A stretch of DNA of 64,000 nt. Source: Hexactinellida sp. DTS-2022 (Eukaryota > Porifera > Hexactinellida). Within the stretch, counting starts at the first letter, position 1; every line of letters begins with the position of its first letter. Under the pieces are notes generated by a model that was not told where the DNA came from, did no database searches, and saw nothing but the letters and a program-made list of their open reading frames with translations. The stretch is taken from the NCBI GenBank assembly GCA_028753945.1, contig JAPNXP010000011.1:2728001-2792000 (forward strand), in the 5' to 3' direction. Made by a program: the position numbers and the translations under genes. This document shows, piece by piece, positions 45,303 to 55,493 of this stretch.

Positions 45303-48189
45303 TTACTTACTAAATTTTTTAAGTTTTCGTTTGTCCATACCCTTAGAAATATCCATTGAGTTATAATTTTTAACTATATTTGCTAGAAAACAGTTAACAA
45401 CTACAAATACAAGTTTCTTAAGGATGTGGCAGCCATCAATTGAACAGAACAAACAGCTATTATTCCAGAAATCACAGATATTACAATCCAAAACAGAATT
45501 AGTTGAGAGCTCGACAAGAATTTTCCTAGATGGTCCCTCCAATAACTTCGCCATCAGTTCATTATTATTCTTTATGGTAATAAAAATCTTCCAAACGATA
45601 ACAATAGATTCTAATACGATTTCAGAAGGGTATTTCAAGGCCCCGCGATCAGAGAGGTCTAAAAGCTTAAATTGAGATATAGATAGATCGTCTATAAGAT
45701 CTTTATCAATAGTTAAGAAATCTCGGCATATATGACATGACTTGCTACGCTTCAAGTATTGGTGTGTTGAATAGCCCGCAATAAATGCTAAGGACTGGAG
45801 GACCTGGATACTGCACTCAATGATAGATAGGTCTGATATTGCATTCAAAAATGGCTCTAAATCAATCTCGCAGTCCGATTCTACTCTGTCCACAGAAGAG
45901 AATGATTCTATGAACTCTTGTAAAGAAGATGTGCTAGATACAGTCTGATTGGAAAACAAGTTTAAGATGCTGGAAACTTTAAGACGTCGCTCCGATTCCA
46001 AGATCTGAAGATAAGAAACATGATAGTTGGAACCTGACATCATACGATATAAACCGAAATGGTGTTCCAATGGATCTGTCTGCAGGAATTATGTTAAGAG
46101 AAATGAATAGCCGCAATTTTCAGTTAAGAAGTTTGTAATTTGAGGTAATACTAGACAAGCATGTCTCAAGCTTGTAAATGTCTGCTTGCTCAATTTTCCT
46201 CCTTTCTCAGGCAATGGCTGCCAGGCATCTAACCAGTAAACAATCCGCGTTAGAAAAATAAAGCGGTCATCATTAGAAATCAAAGGACGAGATAAAGAAT
46301 CATTTAAACGAACATGTTTATATGGCATATTAACATTAAAGATTTTCCAAATAAATAATAGAATCTGAACAAATTCGGAGGTATGGGATTTGAATGCTGG
46401 GCTGCGTTGTTCATTTTGAATAGCCAGAGCTGCAATAGTGGATTCATGAACTACCTTTAAAACAAGTTTAACATTTTGACGTTCGAGGCTAGATGGATAA
46501 CAAGACTTTATAGTCAAACGTGGAGCGAGTTTTGCCAAACTATCCCTCTCTGAATTATATAGCATTCGAATATCACGAAAAGAAGCATGACAAATTTTTA
46601 AAGGATTGGTGGATCGCTCAATGGAGATGCAATCTAAATCATGATAAGAAAAGAGTTTACCATCAGATTGCTGATTCAGCCAATTATTTCGAATAGTTTT
46701 TTAAATATGCACGAAGTCAAAAGTAAGAAACAGGCTCCGGTCTATACCACAAGGATGTGGTACTCGCGTTTCCAGTTTACCAGTAGGGGAAAACAATTTA
46801 AAGAGTTTCACATTATGAGGATAATTGTCAGTAGAAATGATTTGGACAAATAGGCCACAATCCTCAACATCACAAATACAAGATTTAATTGTGTCAAACA
46901 ACTTCTCAGCTGAGAGTCTGAGACAGAAGCACATGGAAGTAAACGGACAACACACGACCATTTCTTATACAAACTGGACACCATAATTGCAAAAACAGTT
47001 TTCGTAGGATCATCGGCATCAAGATTGGAAGCAAGTATCTGACCTCCTTTGTAAGAAATGTCGGACTTCACATGTATTTCATCCATCTGAATGATTACAT
47101 GCTTTTGCTGTGGAGAAAAATATTGCGTAGATTGTCTAAGAAATGTGAAGAAATCACTATCAAGTCCAAAAGAAGAATACAATTTTTCTAAAGTATTGAA
47201 GTGAGGAAGAGATAGGCCAGACATACTCTGGAGATATTTATAACAAGAAGGTGAAATTAGATGTGTTTTGAGGGATAACACCTGTGTTAATATATCATAC
47301 CGTCGCCTGTTTTTCGGAATTAGACTGTTTTGAAGTTGGCAATGAATAAATTGAAGTTTTGAAATTTCCGGAGAATTGTGGAACTCTTCATCTTACTTTT
47401 TATCACTGATATTATCGATAACTTGTTGTATATGAATTCCAGCAGATGCAATATGAGAATCATTAGAAGTACAGGCAAGAGACGTTTCAGAACTATCAGA
47501 GATAACTGCAATTTCATCTAATAAAGTTTCAAGATGACATGTGTCGCTCACAAAAATTCGTGAAAGCGGGAAAATTTGGCCATTACGATATGCTCTTACG
47601 GATAAATCAATTTCTACTGTCAAATATATATTAACTAGAATTTTGTTATTATCTAAACGAGGGCGCATAAAAATCAAAGAATTCGGATTGGGATACCAAT
47701 ATGATAAGATATTAGAAATACAAATAATTGGTAACTTATCTTGCAAATCCTGGAAACTGTTCAATATAAACCTCTCATTCTCATCAATATTCGATTTCAG
47801 GCTAAGATGTAATGCTTGTGAGAAGAGTTCTTCTTCTTTAGATTCAATAGAAAGTCGACTACGTTTGTTGGTAGTTTGTGTAGAATAATAATTCGGGCAT
47901 CCGGGTAGAATGGATGGTACAGCTCCTTCTTTAAGCTTTAGGTACTTTCGTGGCATCTCTCGATATGTCCCATCGCCATTCGGTACCTTGTGGTGCGTTC
48001 AATTTCTTCTTCCTTAAAATGCAAGGAACAAACGTGCACAGTCTTGAGTTCATGAATATCATCTCTGTGGAGTGCTCGAATCCAAGCGTGTCGAAGTTCG
48101 TCTGGTTTGTGTGGCATCTTGAACACTGGGATTCGCTCGTCATCATCATAATTGCTTCTACATCCGGGAGCTGAACAGCGGCTGGGCAT
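45303..48189 (-). pseudogene. P-element/THAP9-like transposase, inactivated
   Basis: Minus strand from ATG at 48189. The THAP zinc finger is clear: CSAPGCRSN, PVFKMPHKPDELRHAWIRAL and VCSLHF (C2CH). A frameshift near 47975 separates it from NGDGTYREMPRKYLKLKEG. Further on: in-frame TAA at 47393-47395, HVIIQMDEIHVK (first catalytic Asp) near 47090, a frameshift near 46920, IISTDNYPHN (second Asp), in-frame TAA near 46696 inside the FVHI/KTIRNNW motif, another TAA at 46089-46091, then TDPLEHHFGLYRMMSG with the presumed catalytic Glu. The C-terminal 255 codons (to 45303) are open. At least five lesions, so not functional. Family assignment is strong. Confidence 0.85.
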
Positions 48190-48605
48190 TGTAATCGTGA
48201 GGAAATAATACGTATACTGCTTGAATGTAATGCTAAATCTTAAAATGAATTGGAGAAATGACAAAGTTTCAATGTATAGTGTTTAAATATACATAGTATA
48301 TACTATAATTAACATTTATGGGTTGACTAAAATTCCAATATTTCAAATTTCAAAAAGTAGATTAAAGTAGTATTTTTGTCCCTTCACTATCTAGAATACG
48401 TTATTATACCCTATATTAACCTATTAAAACCATATATCGATATATTTTGTAACAAAATAGTTAGGTCGACTCCGACATCCCTGGTCCAAAATCCACAAGT
48501 TACTGTGAGGCCTTATGTATAGTAGGCTATGATATAGTATATTTTGATTTACTATAATTACCTCGTAAATATGTATTCACAGTGATCACTCTGTTCCTTC
48601 AATAG

Positions 48606-49214
48606 GATGAATTTGATGGTCACCAACTAGCAAGTTTTCATTCTCTCTCTAAAGGATTTATGGGGGAATGTGGATTTAGGGGTGGTTATGGAGAATTAAT
48701 TGGATTTGATGAGGCGACATTATTTCATATTACCAAATTACTTTCTTCAATGTTATGCCCTAACATTGCTGGGCAAATATTACTAGAATCTTACGTTAAC
48801 CCTCCTCGCCTTGGCGATGAATCTTTTGATTTATTTTCAAGAGAGAAACATGCAATTCTGCAATCACTCAAACGGAGAGCTAATAAATTGTATCAATCTT
48901 TTAAAGATATTAAAAACATTTCGATGAACCCTGTACAGGGTGCAATGTATGCGTTTCCTCGTATTTTTTTACCTCAAGGAGCAGTCAATTGTGCTCTCAA
49001 AAATTCTGATCCAATCCTCCGCACACCCGATGTCTTTTATTGTATGAAATTATTGGAGGAAACAGGGATTGTAGTTGTTCCTGGATCTGGTTTTGGGCAG
49101 GAAGATGGAACATGGCACTTCAGATTAACTATATTACCACAGGAGGATATTTTTGAAGTATTTCTAACCAGATTTAAAGAGTTTCATAACAAATTTATTT
49201 TACATTATTCATGA
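48606..49214 (+). CDS. GPT: Alanine aminotransferase, exon 2 (residues 311-512)
   Basis: After the AG acceptor at 48604-48605 the frame continues in phase 0 (DEFDGHQLASFHSLSKGF...). The PLP-binding lysine is in SLSKG (residue 326 of the 512-residue joined protein), followed by MGECGFRGGYGE, NPVQGAMYAFPRI and VPGSGFGQEDGTWHFR with the substrate-binding arginine. The C-terminus matches the usual family length (about 500 residues). The junction aligns with known enzymes without a missing segment, so only two coding exons are needed. The intron is 12.8 kb because transposons have accumulated in it. No disabling change seen; the gene should be functional. Confidence 0.95.
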   Translation, partial: DEFDGHQLASFHSLSKGFMGECGFRGGYGELIGFDEATLFHITKLLSSMLCPNIAGQILLESYVNPPRLGDESFDLFSREKHAILQSLKRRANKLYQSFKDIKNISMNPVQGAMYAFPRIFLPQGAVNCALKNSDPILRTPDVFYCMKLLEETGIVVVPGSGFGQEDGTWHFRLTILPQEDIFEVFLTRFKEFHNKFILHYS

Positions 49215-49376
49215 AAATTGTCATACTTATTATAATATATTTACACTAATTTGTACAATCTAATGTTTTCTTATAAATCTGTTGGAATCTAGCAACTTGT
49301 TAGTGGGAGTGCACACTAGTTGAAATAGTTTATAAATTTTTATTAAGATAAGCAAATCATAAATTATATATGTTGT
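49215..49376. other. 3' region of the aminotransferase gene
   Basis: Follows the stop codon. No canonical AATAAA was seen; TTATAATATATTTAC and CTTATAAATCT are the nearest AT-rich candidates. Confidence 0.4.
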
Positions 49377-51167
49377 AGGCGAAAATGAGTTTCAGTCCAA
49401 ATTGAGTCTCATTTTGGACTAGTCCAAATTGAGTCTCACTTTCGTCTAGGCGAGATTGAGTCATACTTATTGAAAATGTTTAACTAAATATTATGGGTTG
49501 TTAAAAATAAATTATTTCCCAGGGGTCGAATCCAGTTATTTGTTCATTTCTAAATGTGTATACTGGTAAACAAGTATGCTGAATTCGAATTTGACACTCA
49601 CGAATTTCTAATACAAATATTTATTGTTGTTATTGACAACATAGGTAAACAAGTTTGTAAAATATTATAATTTACATAGAGATTAGACGGTTATTTTAAG
49701 TAATTGCATATGCTAAATACCAATTTAGAATTATCTACTTACAAATAAGGGCTGTTTGTTGTTAATTTTGGGGAATTAATGACTAAGAATAAGATTGAGA
49801 TTTTAAATTATAAGTAAGTAAGCAAACAAGTATCATATAGTTACGTATATAGATTAATATTGAAGACTTGACAAAATGAATACGAATCCTTTTGTAAGTT
49901 AATTATATTGCTTGGTAAGGTGTAAATTATGCATGATAATGAATTAAGTGGAATAGTTAAGTATTCCCTAGCAAAAGCGAACGAGATTATAGGCTCTAAG
50001 GCTCGTAATAAATATTTATCCTAATCTACTCGCGAATTCAAACCATTTCACTCAAGCCACCAGTTTAATCTTCAATACATATAATTTTCAATACATTCAC
50101 CATAAACAGAACATAATTCTACGCGACACATTCTCAAATTAATGTTGAGTTTATTGATAAGCTGGTTGTGTTGTTAGTTGGTTTAATAGCAGGTTTTGCT
50201 GTTAAATCAGCTTATCAATATCACTAAGTTGAGAATGTGTAGCGAGTAAATGAGTAATTACGTTCTATTTATGTAGTAAATGTGTTTAAATGTGCATCTA
50301 TAAATTAACAATACAAAGGCGTAGGCTCTGGTATGGTTGGTAGGGCCATGGACATACAATAATTTGCCAATATAATCACCAATGTGCAATGGCCTCCCAA
50401 TGTCACCGTAATGGACTAACCTATGGGACCTATTAATCCCATTCCGAGACTACGTCAAACTCAGTATGTGGGAATTCTCCGAATCTAAGATGTTGACATT
50501 TTTCAGACTACTTTCTCAATATTGGAAAAGTAGTCTAAAAATAACAATTGTTATAATATGCAACCAGAGATGGGGCCAAATCCCTAGGGAATTAGAGTTT
50601 TAACAATCTTAAGATTAATTCCAGTCCATTCAGAATGGGATTGGGAATTAATAAGAAAATCTCAAACTCAAGGTCAGTGTGTGTGAATTAAGGAACTTCT
50701 AAATGATATTATTTCAAAACTGCTCTGAATTGGTGAATGACAAATAGGACATGTTAATCCAAGTTCTTTAAAACAACAAGCAGCCCTTATTTGTAAGTAG
50801 ATAATTCTAAATTGGTATTTAGCATATGCAATTACTTAAAATAACCGTCTAATCTCTATGTAAATTATAATATTTTACAAACTTGTTTACCTATGTTGTC
50901 AATAACAACAATAAATATTTGTATTAGAAATTTGTGAGTGTCAAATTCGAATTCAGCATACTTGTTTACCAGTATACACATTTAGAAGTGAACAAATAAC
51001 TGGATTCGACCTGGGAAATAACTAATTTTTAACAACCCATAATATTTAGTTAAACATTTTCTATAAGTATGACTCAATCTCGCCTAGACGAAAATGAGAC
51101 TCAATTTGGACTAGGCGAGATTGAGATTCAATTTGGACTGAAACTCAATTTCGCCTGCGACATATAC
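49377..51167. mobile_element. 1.8-kb element with ~385-bp inverted ends
   Basis: The arms at 49377-49765 and about 50775-51167 are near-perfect reverse complements, beginning GTAGGCGAAAATGAGTTTCA / GCAGGCGAAATTGAGTTTCA. TATA-like flanks suggest a TA or TATA target. The outer 90 bp repeats GAGTCTCATTTTGGACTAG-like words. The interior is non-coding and holds a 115-bp hairpin (50128-50242). Non-autonomous; parent family unknown. Confidence 0.82.
50128..50242. repeat. Hairpin inside the 1.8-kb element
   Basis: ACACATTCTCAA...TATTGATAAGCTG at the left is mirrored by CAGCTTATCAATA...TTGAGAATGTGT at the right. Confidence 0.7.
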
Positions 51168-51555
51168 ACAGGCAATGGAATTCACTCATGGTTTGAACCA
51201 AGGATTGGGTAATATATTCAACTAAATTTATACAATTCTATTATTCTCGAACTAGAGGGTTTAGACTTTTGAGTACTTCTTAACTAAGTGGATATCTTTT
51301 AGTACTTCTTAACTAAGTGGATATCTTTTAGTACTTCTTAACTAAGTGGATATCTTTTCATATTGAAACAAGTGCGACCCTTATGACACTTGGAGTTAGA
51401 GTTCTAGAGGCCTTCTTGCAAAGACATCTAAGAGTTCTGCAATGTCCACACCTGCATGCTGACCCAGTAGATATGATATCCCAAAGAAGTACTTTGCATT
51501 GCCTGAGTTTGTGTGATAGTAACATCTGGTACAGAATTACATCTTAAGAGATTGG
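51168..51555. other. Stretch with a perfect 29-bp triplication
   Basis: 51272-51358 is three head-to-tail copies of AGTACTTCTTAACTAAGTGG+ATATCTTTT without visible mismatch. The rest is not recognised. Confidence 0.75.
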
Positions 51556-51826
51556 TGGGGCACAATTCAAATTAGTTTGGGTGCAACTTCAGTAATAAAC
51601 ACCTCCAAGATTTCGTGTAGTTAGGCTAAAACGGTGTATGCACACGTCTAGAACTCGCTAAATGATGAAGATAGACCAAAAGAAACCCAAAATCAGACAA
51701 TAATTGACAAAGATACGGCCAAAATCAGTTATAAGCCAACCCTATGGAGAAAATTGATAACATCACAGAAGCTTTATATACTGTAAACAATGCTATTACA
51801 GTAGTTACTCTTGTGCATACAAGCTA
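51556..51826 (-). repeat. ~260-bp dispersed repeat, intact copy
   Basis: Reverse complement of 58041-58070 joined to 59660-59888. This copy is uninterrupted, while the other is split by the minisatellite-bearing insertion. Contains GGTTTCTTTTGG-like words and no clear frame. Confidence 0.75.
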
Positions 51827-52006
51827 AATTGACTATTACAGAACACATATCTTTATATGTGTTAATTTCAACTCTCTATTTTTAACTTTTCAAATTTCTG
51901 AAGATATCAATTTGTTGACAATCATATCCTAATTATTGCCTACAACATTACTAGATATTTAGAATCAATTTTTAATTGCACCATCATCACTAGTTAGACT
52001 ACCCGT

Positions 52007-52558
52007 CAGGGAATGAAAGGTTCACGAACGAACTAATTGAACTTGAACTGAACGAACTGAACGCAGGGCATTTAAGGGATTCACGTTGAACGAACTGAGC
52101 GAACGTCAACGGTTTCCGAATGGCAATTGAACGAACTGAACGAACTGAATTGAACGGATTGAACGAACTGAACTGAACGAACTAAACTGAATAAAGATAA
52201 ATTACAAATATAGATTCATTAAATATAATAGGTGACTGCAAAAGTGCTGATTCCGGACATCCCTAGTGGACTCATGTCTCTTAGCTTAGATTCTAGCTTC
52301 TTAGACTGAACTTAAAAGAGGTTGGAGGATCGAACAGTCTATCATAAACGGAATAGTTCGACCCACTGACTGTACACTGAACAAACTGAATGAACTTAAT
52401 TGAACGGATTGAACGAACGCGGATTAGCCCGTGAACGAACTGAACGAACGCTAGTGGAGCTGAAGTTAGGAGGTGAACTTGAACGAACTGAACGTGCGTC
52501 AATTTGAGATGAACTGAATTGCGTCAATTCAGTCCGTTCGTGAACCTTTCATTCCCTG
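52007..52558. mobile_element. hAT-like mini-element filled with GAACGAACTGAA
   Basis: Perfect terminal inverted repeat of about 24 bp beginning CAGGGAATGAAAGGTTCACG, and a perfect 8-bp duplication CTACCCGT at 51999-52006 and 52559-52566. Both thirds are built from TGAACGAACTGAACG repeats around a short unique centre. The minus-strand frame here is repeat-encoded. Confidence 0.92.
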
Positions 52559-52566
52559 CTACCCGT

Positions 52567-52904
52567 ATATTAATAAGAATATTGATCACTTACCAAAGTA
52601 ACTTCGACAAATAACTAGTACAATTATTTGATGGGGGTACGCTACCTAAACGTAACAATTAAATTAAAAGTTAACTGAGGTAGGCAAGCAAGCTAATCGT
52701 CTGTAATTAATAACTGTTGGAGCTGCTAATGGCGTACTATCGTACATATGGATAAAATATACAAATTCCATATATTGGTATCGCTGTCATATTGTGCTCA
52801 ACCCTCTTGGAAGCGTTAAGTAAGCTACAATTGTACATTAAACATTAGATAGAAATGCATTTCTCATGTAATACTTTGAGATGAATCAACTGCATTACAT
52901 TTAA
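52567..52904. other. Stretch without recognised features
   Basis: AT-rich, no gene or repeat recognised. Confidence 0.4.
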
Positions 52905-53172
52905 TTGTCTCTAATAGTCCACTTTCTAATACTCAAGTTCTCAACTGGTCCACTTATATAATTTTACTTTGCTCATCGTGTTTATATAAATTTAGTGATT
53001 GTATGTAGTATATGCGAGATTATATTTGAATGTACTAATACTCTGACAATACCATATATTAGTTATATTACCTTTGATGTTACTTAATTAAGACTAAATT
53101 CTTTATTAGTCCATGTTCTCTAATAGTCCACCTGTGTCGTTTTCCCACTGGTGGACTATTAGAGAGACAATA
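52905..53172 (+). repeat. Hairpin mini-element, copy 3
   Basis: ATTGTCTCTAATAGTCCAC at the left and GTGGACTATTAGAGAGACAAT at the right. The inner TTTGATGTTACTTAA...CTAAAT block matches 257-376 and 1447-1960. The most complete copy of the family. Confidence 0.75.
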
Positions 53173-53532
53173 CAGTACTGAAGTAAATAACTACTCTAGA
53201 CAGTTGAGATATACGCAGTATTTCAGATAGCCTTTGCAAATCTGCTCACCTTTGGGTTCGCAAATTAAACTATTTCTTACCTAAACAATACTAAAATCCC
53301 TATTTACCTAGCTGAAGCTGAATGGATATGGGAACGATAACATATTTGAAGTTTATATATATTGCACCCAGATGAAAGCCTGATAATATGATTTAAAAAA
53401 AAAAATATATCTATTCTGTACTCACCCACCCTGTTTGCACTTGAATTGATATATAACTAGACAATTGTTGTAACAAATATTTTATTATAAATTAACACAT
53501 AATATATATACGTGTACATATTTACAGATTCC

Positions 53533-54417
53533 CAACTGACTTTCTTCTCTTGACCTGTATTTTCAAACATCAAACTACCAACACACAATTAACTGGTTAC
53601 GGGATTATGGCCTTTTAGCTCGTGCAATGCAATGCAAATGTGGAAGGAAATGTATGAGGGTGCCTACGGCAACTCCCAGGATGGTTACAAGTGGAAATGT
53701 CGCGCATGCAAGAGTTCCTGTTCAATCCGTTTTGGTTCCTTCTTTCATCCTTCCAAACTCTCGCTTACTTCGCTTCTCCAATTCATGTATCTCTGGTGTG
53801 AGGACATTCAGTCACACGCTATTATGGAGAAGCAGTTGCAGTGGGCACCAGCTACTGTTCTTGATTGGAAGAACTTTATGAGGGATATCTGTGTTGAAGA
53901 GATCATACAAGATGCTGAACCCTTAGGTGGTCCCGGAATTATCGTGGAGATTGATGAATCCAAGTTCGGCAAACGTAAATACAACCGCGGAAGATTTATA
54001 GTGGGTACTTGGGTTTTTGGAATAGTCGAGAGAGATTCAGGCCGAATGGTTATGTTATGTGTACCAGATAGATCTGCTGCAACTCTGCTACCCCTTATCC
54101 AGCATTACGTCCTACCTGGCTCCGTTGTATACTCAGATGAGTGGGCCGCATACAATATCTTGGCTCATACACCCCAGTACACGCATCACACTGTGAACCA
54201 TAGTGAGAACTTCGTGAATCCAACTACTGGTGTGCATACTCAAGGAATTGAAGGTAGCTGGAACATTGTTAAGAAAAGAATGAGAAGAGGATCAACTACT
54301 AATCCTGATGAACTGTTGGAAACACATCTGGCTGAGGGTTGTTGGAGAAGGAGAAACAAGGATAACATCTTTAACAACATCATAAAAGGGATCCGAAACT
54401 TATATCCAGTCGTTTGA
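53533..54417 (+). CDS. Merlin-type (IS1016/ISXO2-like) transposase, copy 1
   Basis: Frame 53632-54417 (261 codons) contains a DDE core: VEIDESKFGKRKYNRGR (Asp), VVYSDEWAAYN (Asp) and GVHTQGIEGSWNIVKKRM (Glu), with TWVFG and a C-terminal IKGIRNLYPVV. In the adjoining frame, 53540-53650 reads an N-terminal segment (NWLRDYGLLARAMQCKCGRK) that supplies the first Cys pair of a zinc ribbon; the second pair is KCRACKSS. A one-base deletion in the GGAAGGAAATGTATG run puts these out of frame, so the ATG at 53632 gives a shortened protein lacking the CKC pair. A TGA at 53537 precedes the segment. No inverted ends were found around the block. It is 99-100% identical by eye to 55501-56400 in inverted orientation. 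Confidence 0.82.
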
Positions 54418-54732
54418 TCTCATCGGTTTAGGTTCGTTAATCTATATTAGCATTCTCATATATTATTCTTAAATACGAGTACTGCGACCGGAAATTAAAT
54501 TGATGAAATATTATTATTATAATGTCAACGAGCCTTTCGGTCTCGGTCGATTCGCCACGGACAACCACTACGCGGTTTATCTTTTTTTAATAGACAATAA
54601 ATCTCAATATGCTTACCTATTGTAACAATTTGAAAGCTATTCTACATTCCAAATTATAATTGCTCTTTCTATTTGCATATAACCTTAGTACAATCTCAAC
54701 AAAATTGTTAACAAACTAAGAAATAAATGTAT
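54418..54732. other. Stretch with a repeat tip
   Basis: 54530-54575 (ACGAGCCTTTCGGTCTCGGTCG) is the GC-rich tip of the dispersed repeat at 1040-1412 and 10793-11412. The remainder is AT-rich and unassigned. Confidence 0.5.
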
Positions 54733-54872
54733 AGTGGTAGATCGCTTAATAGCAACCCGTGTTTGTCTATAAATCTGGTTGCTAATAAGCGAATGTTGCT
54801 AATTGGGGAATGAAATTAACAGTTTTCACGCTTGGGATCTTAAAAGCGGTTGCTAATAAAGCAACTCCACTG
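54733..54872. mobile_element. Small TA-flanked inverted-repeat element
   Basis: TAGTGGTAGATCGCTTAATAG at the left and, inverted, CAGTGGAGTTGCTTTATTAG at the right, both followed by CAACC and bordered by TA. Tc1/mariner or pogo-like in style. A decayed relative seems to lie at 54985-55075. Confidence 0.65.
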
Positions 54873-55230
54873 TATATACTATATATATATATATAGATTT
54901 AAAACTCTGTATTTCGAACCGTTATTTTATTTTGGTGAGTTTTATATAGTAGTCCACTTCTCTATTTGCCTATGTTAATACTAATGATACAATGGAGTTC
55001 CTTCTTAAGAACTCTGGTTTCGTTGCAAGAATAGTTGCTAATAGGGAAGTTGCTTTACTCCTCACCATTTCTACTATGGAGTAAGTAGAAAGGGACGTGA
55101 TATACATCCCTTTCCACCATTTCCCATCGTTTAGGCTTGTCTACCTGTATTCCCGATGCAAGCTGAAGTTTGGGTTTTTATTTTATATTCCGTAATTTGC
55201 TTCCCTATTTTGTAAACAACAACATGAATA

Positions 55231-55298
55231 CAGTGTACTCCGCTTAATTGGGACACCTATGTTCCAGGCCAATTGTCCCAATTAAGCGAAGTACACTG
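55231..55298. mobile_element. 68-bp pogo-like micro-element
   Basis: CAGTGTACTCCGCTTAATTG and its near-perfect reverse complement, separated by a few bases and flanked by TA at 55229-55230 and 55299-55300. The CAGTG...CGCTTAATTGGGACA tip is typical of pogo/Tigger-related ends. Confidence 0.82.
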
Positions 55299-55493
55299 TA
55301 TACATATTATAAATTTGAAAATGCGGTGGTCGTAATCAGCATAATTATGTACCTATTAGGAGATTTGGAAGTTTGTTTCAATTAAAAATGCTGTTTCAAT
55401 TCCCCCATCACTTTAATACAACCCGACAAACAAACAAGCAACCTCACAGCACTTGACTTTTAATAATATATATATAATCGTTTAGATACTGAG

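Larger units (their letters stand above)
44788..48531 (-). mobile_element. P/THAP-type DNA transposon
   Basis: Terminal inverted repeats of 146 bp (44788-44933 and 48386-48531), starting CATAGCCTACTATACATAAG, differ at about one position. They are flanked by ATATAGT on both sides (44781-44787 and 48532-48538), a 7-bp duplication close to the 7-8 bp of P elements. It carries a broken THAP-domain transposase on the minus strand and a 20-bp tandem repeat near its 3' side. It inserted six bases from the right end of the 6.5-kb element, still inside the aminotransferase intron. Young ends with a broken gene imply movement in trans or rapid decay. Confidence 0.9.

Noticed and set aside
52293..52502. 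69-codon minus-strand frame rich in FVQFVH
   Set aside because: Encoded by GAACGAACTGAA repeats of the hAT-like element.
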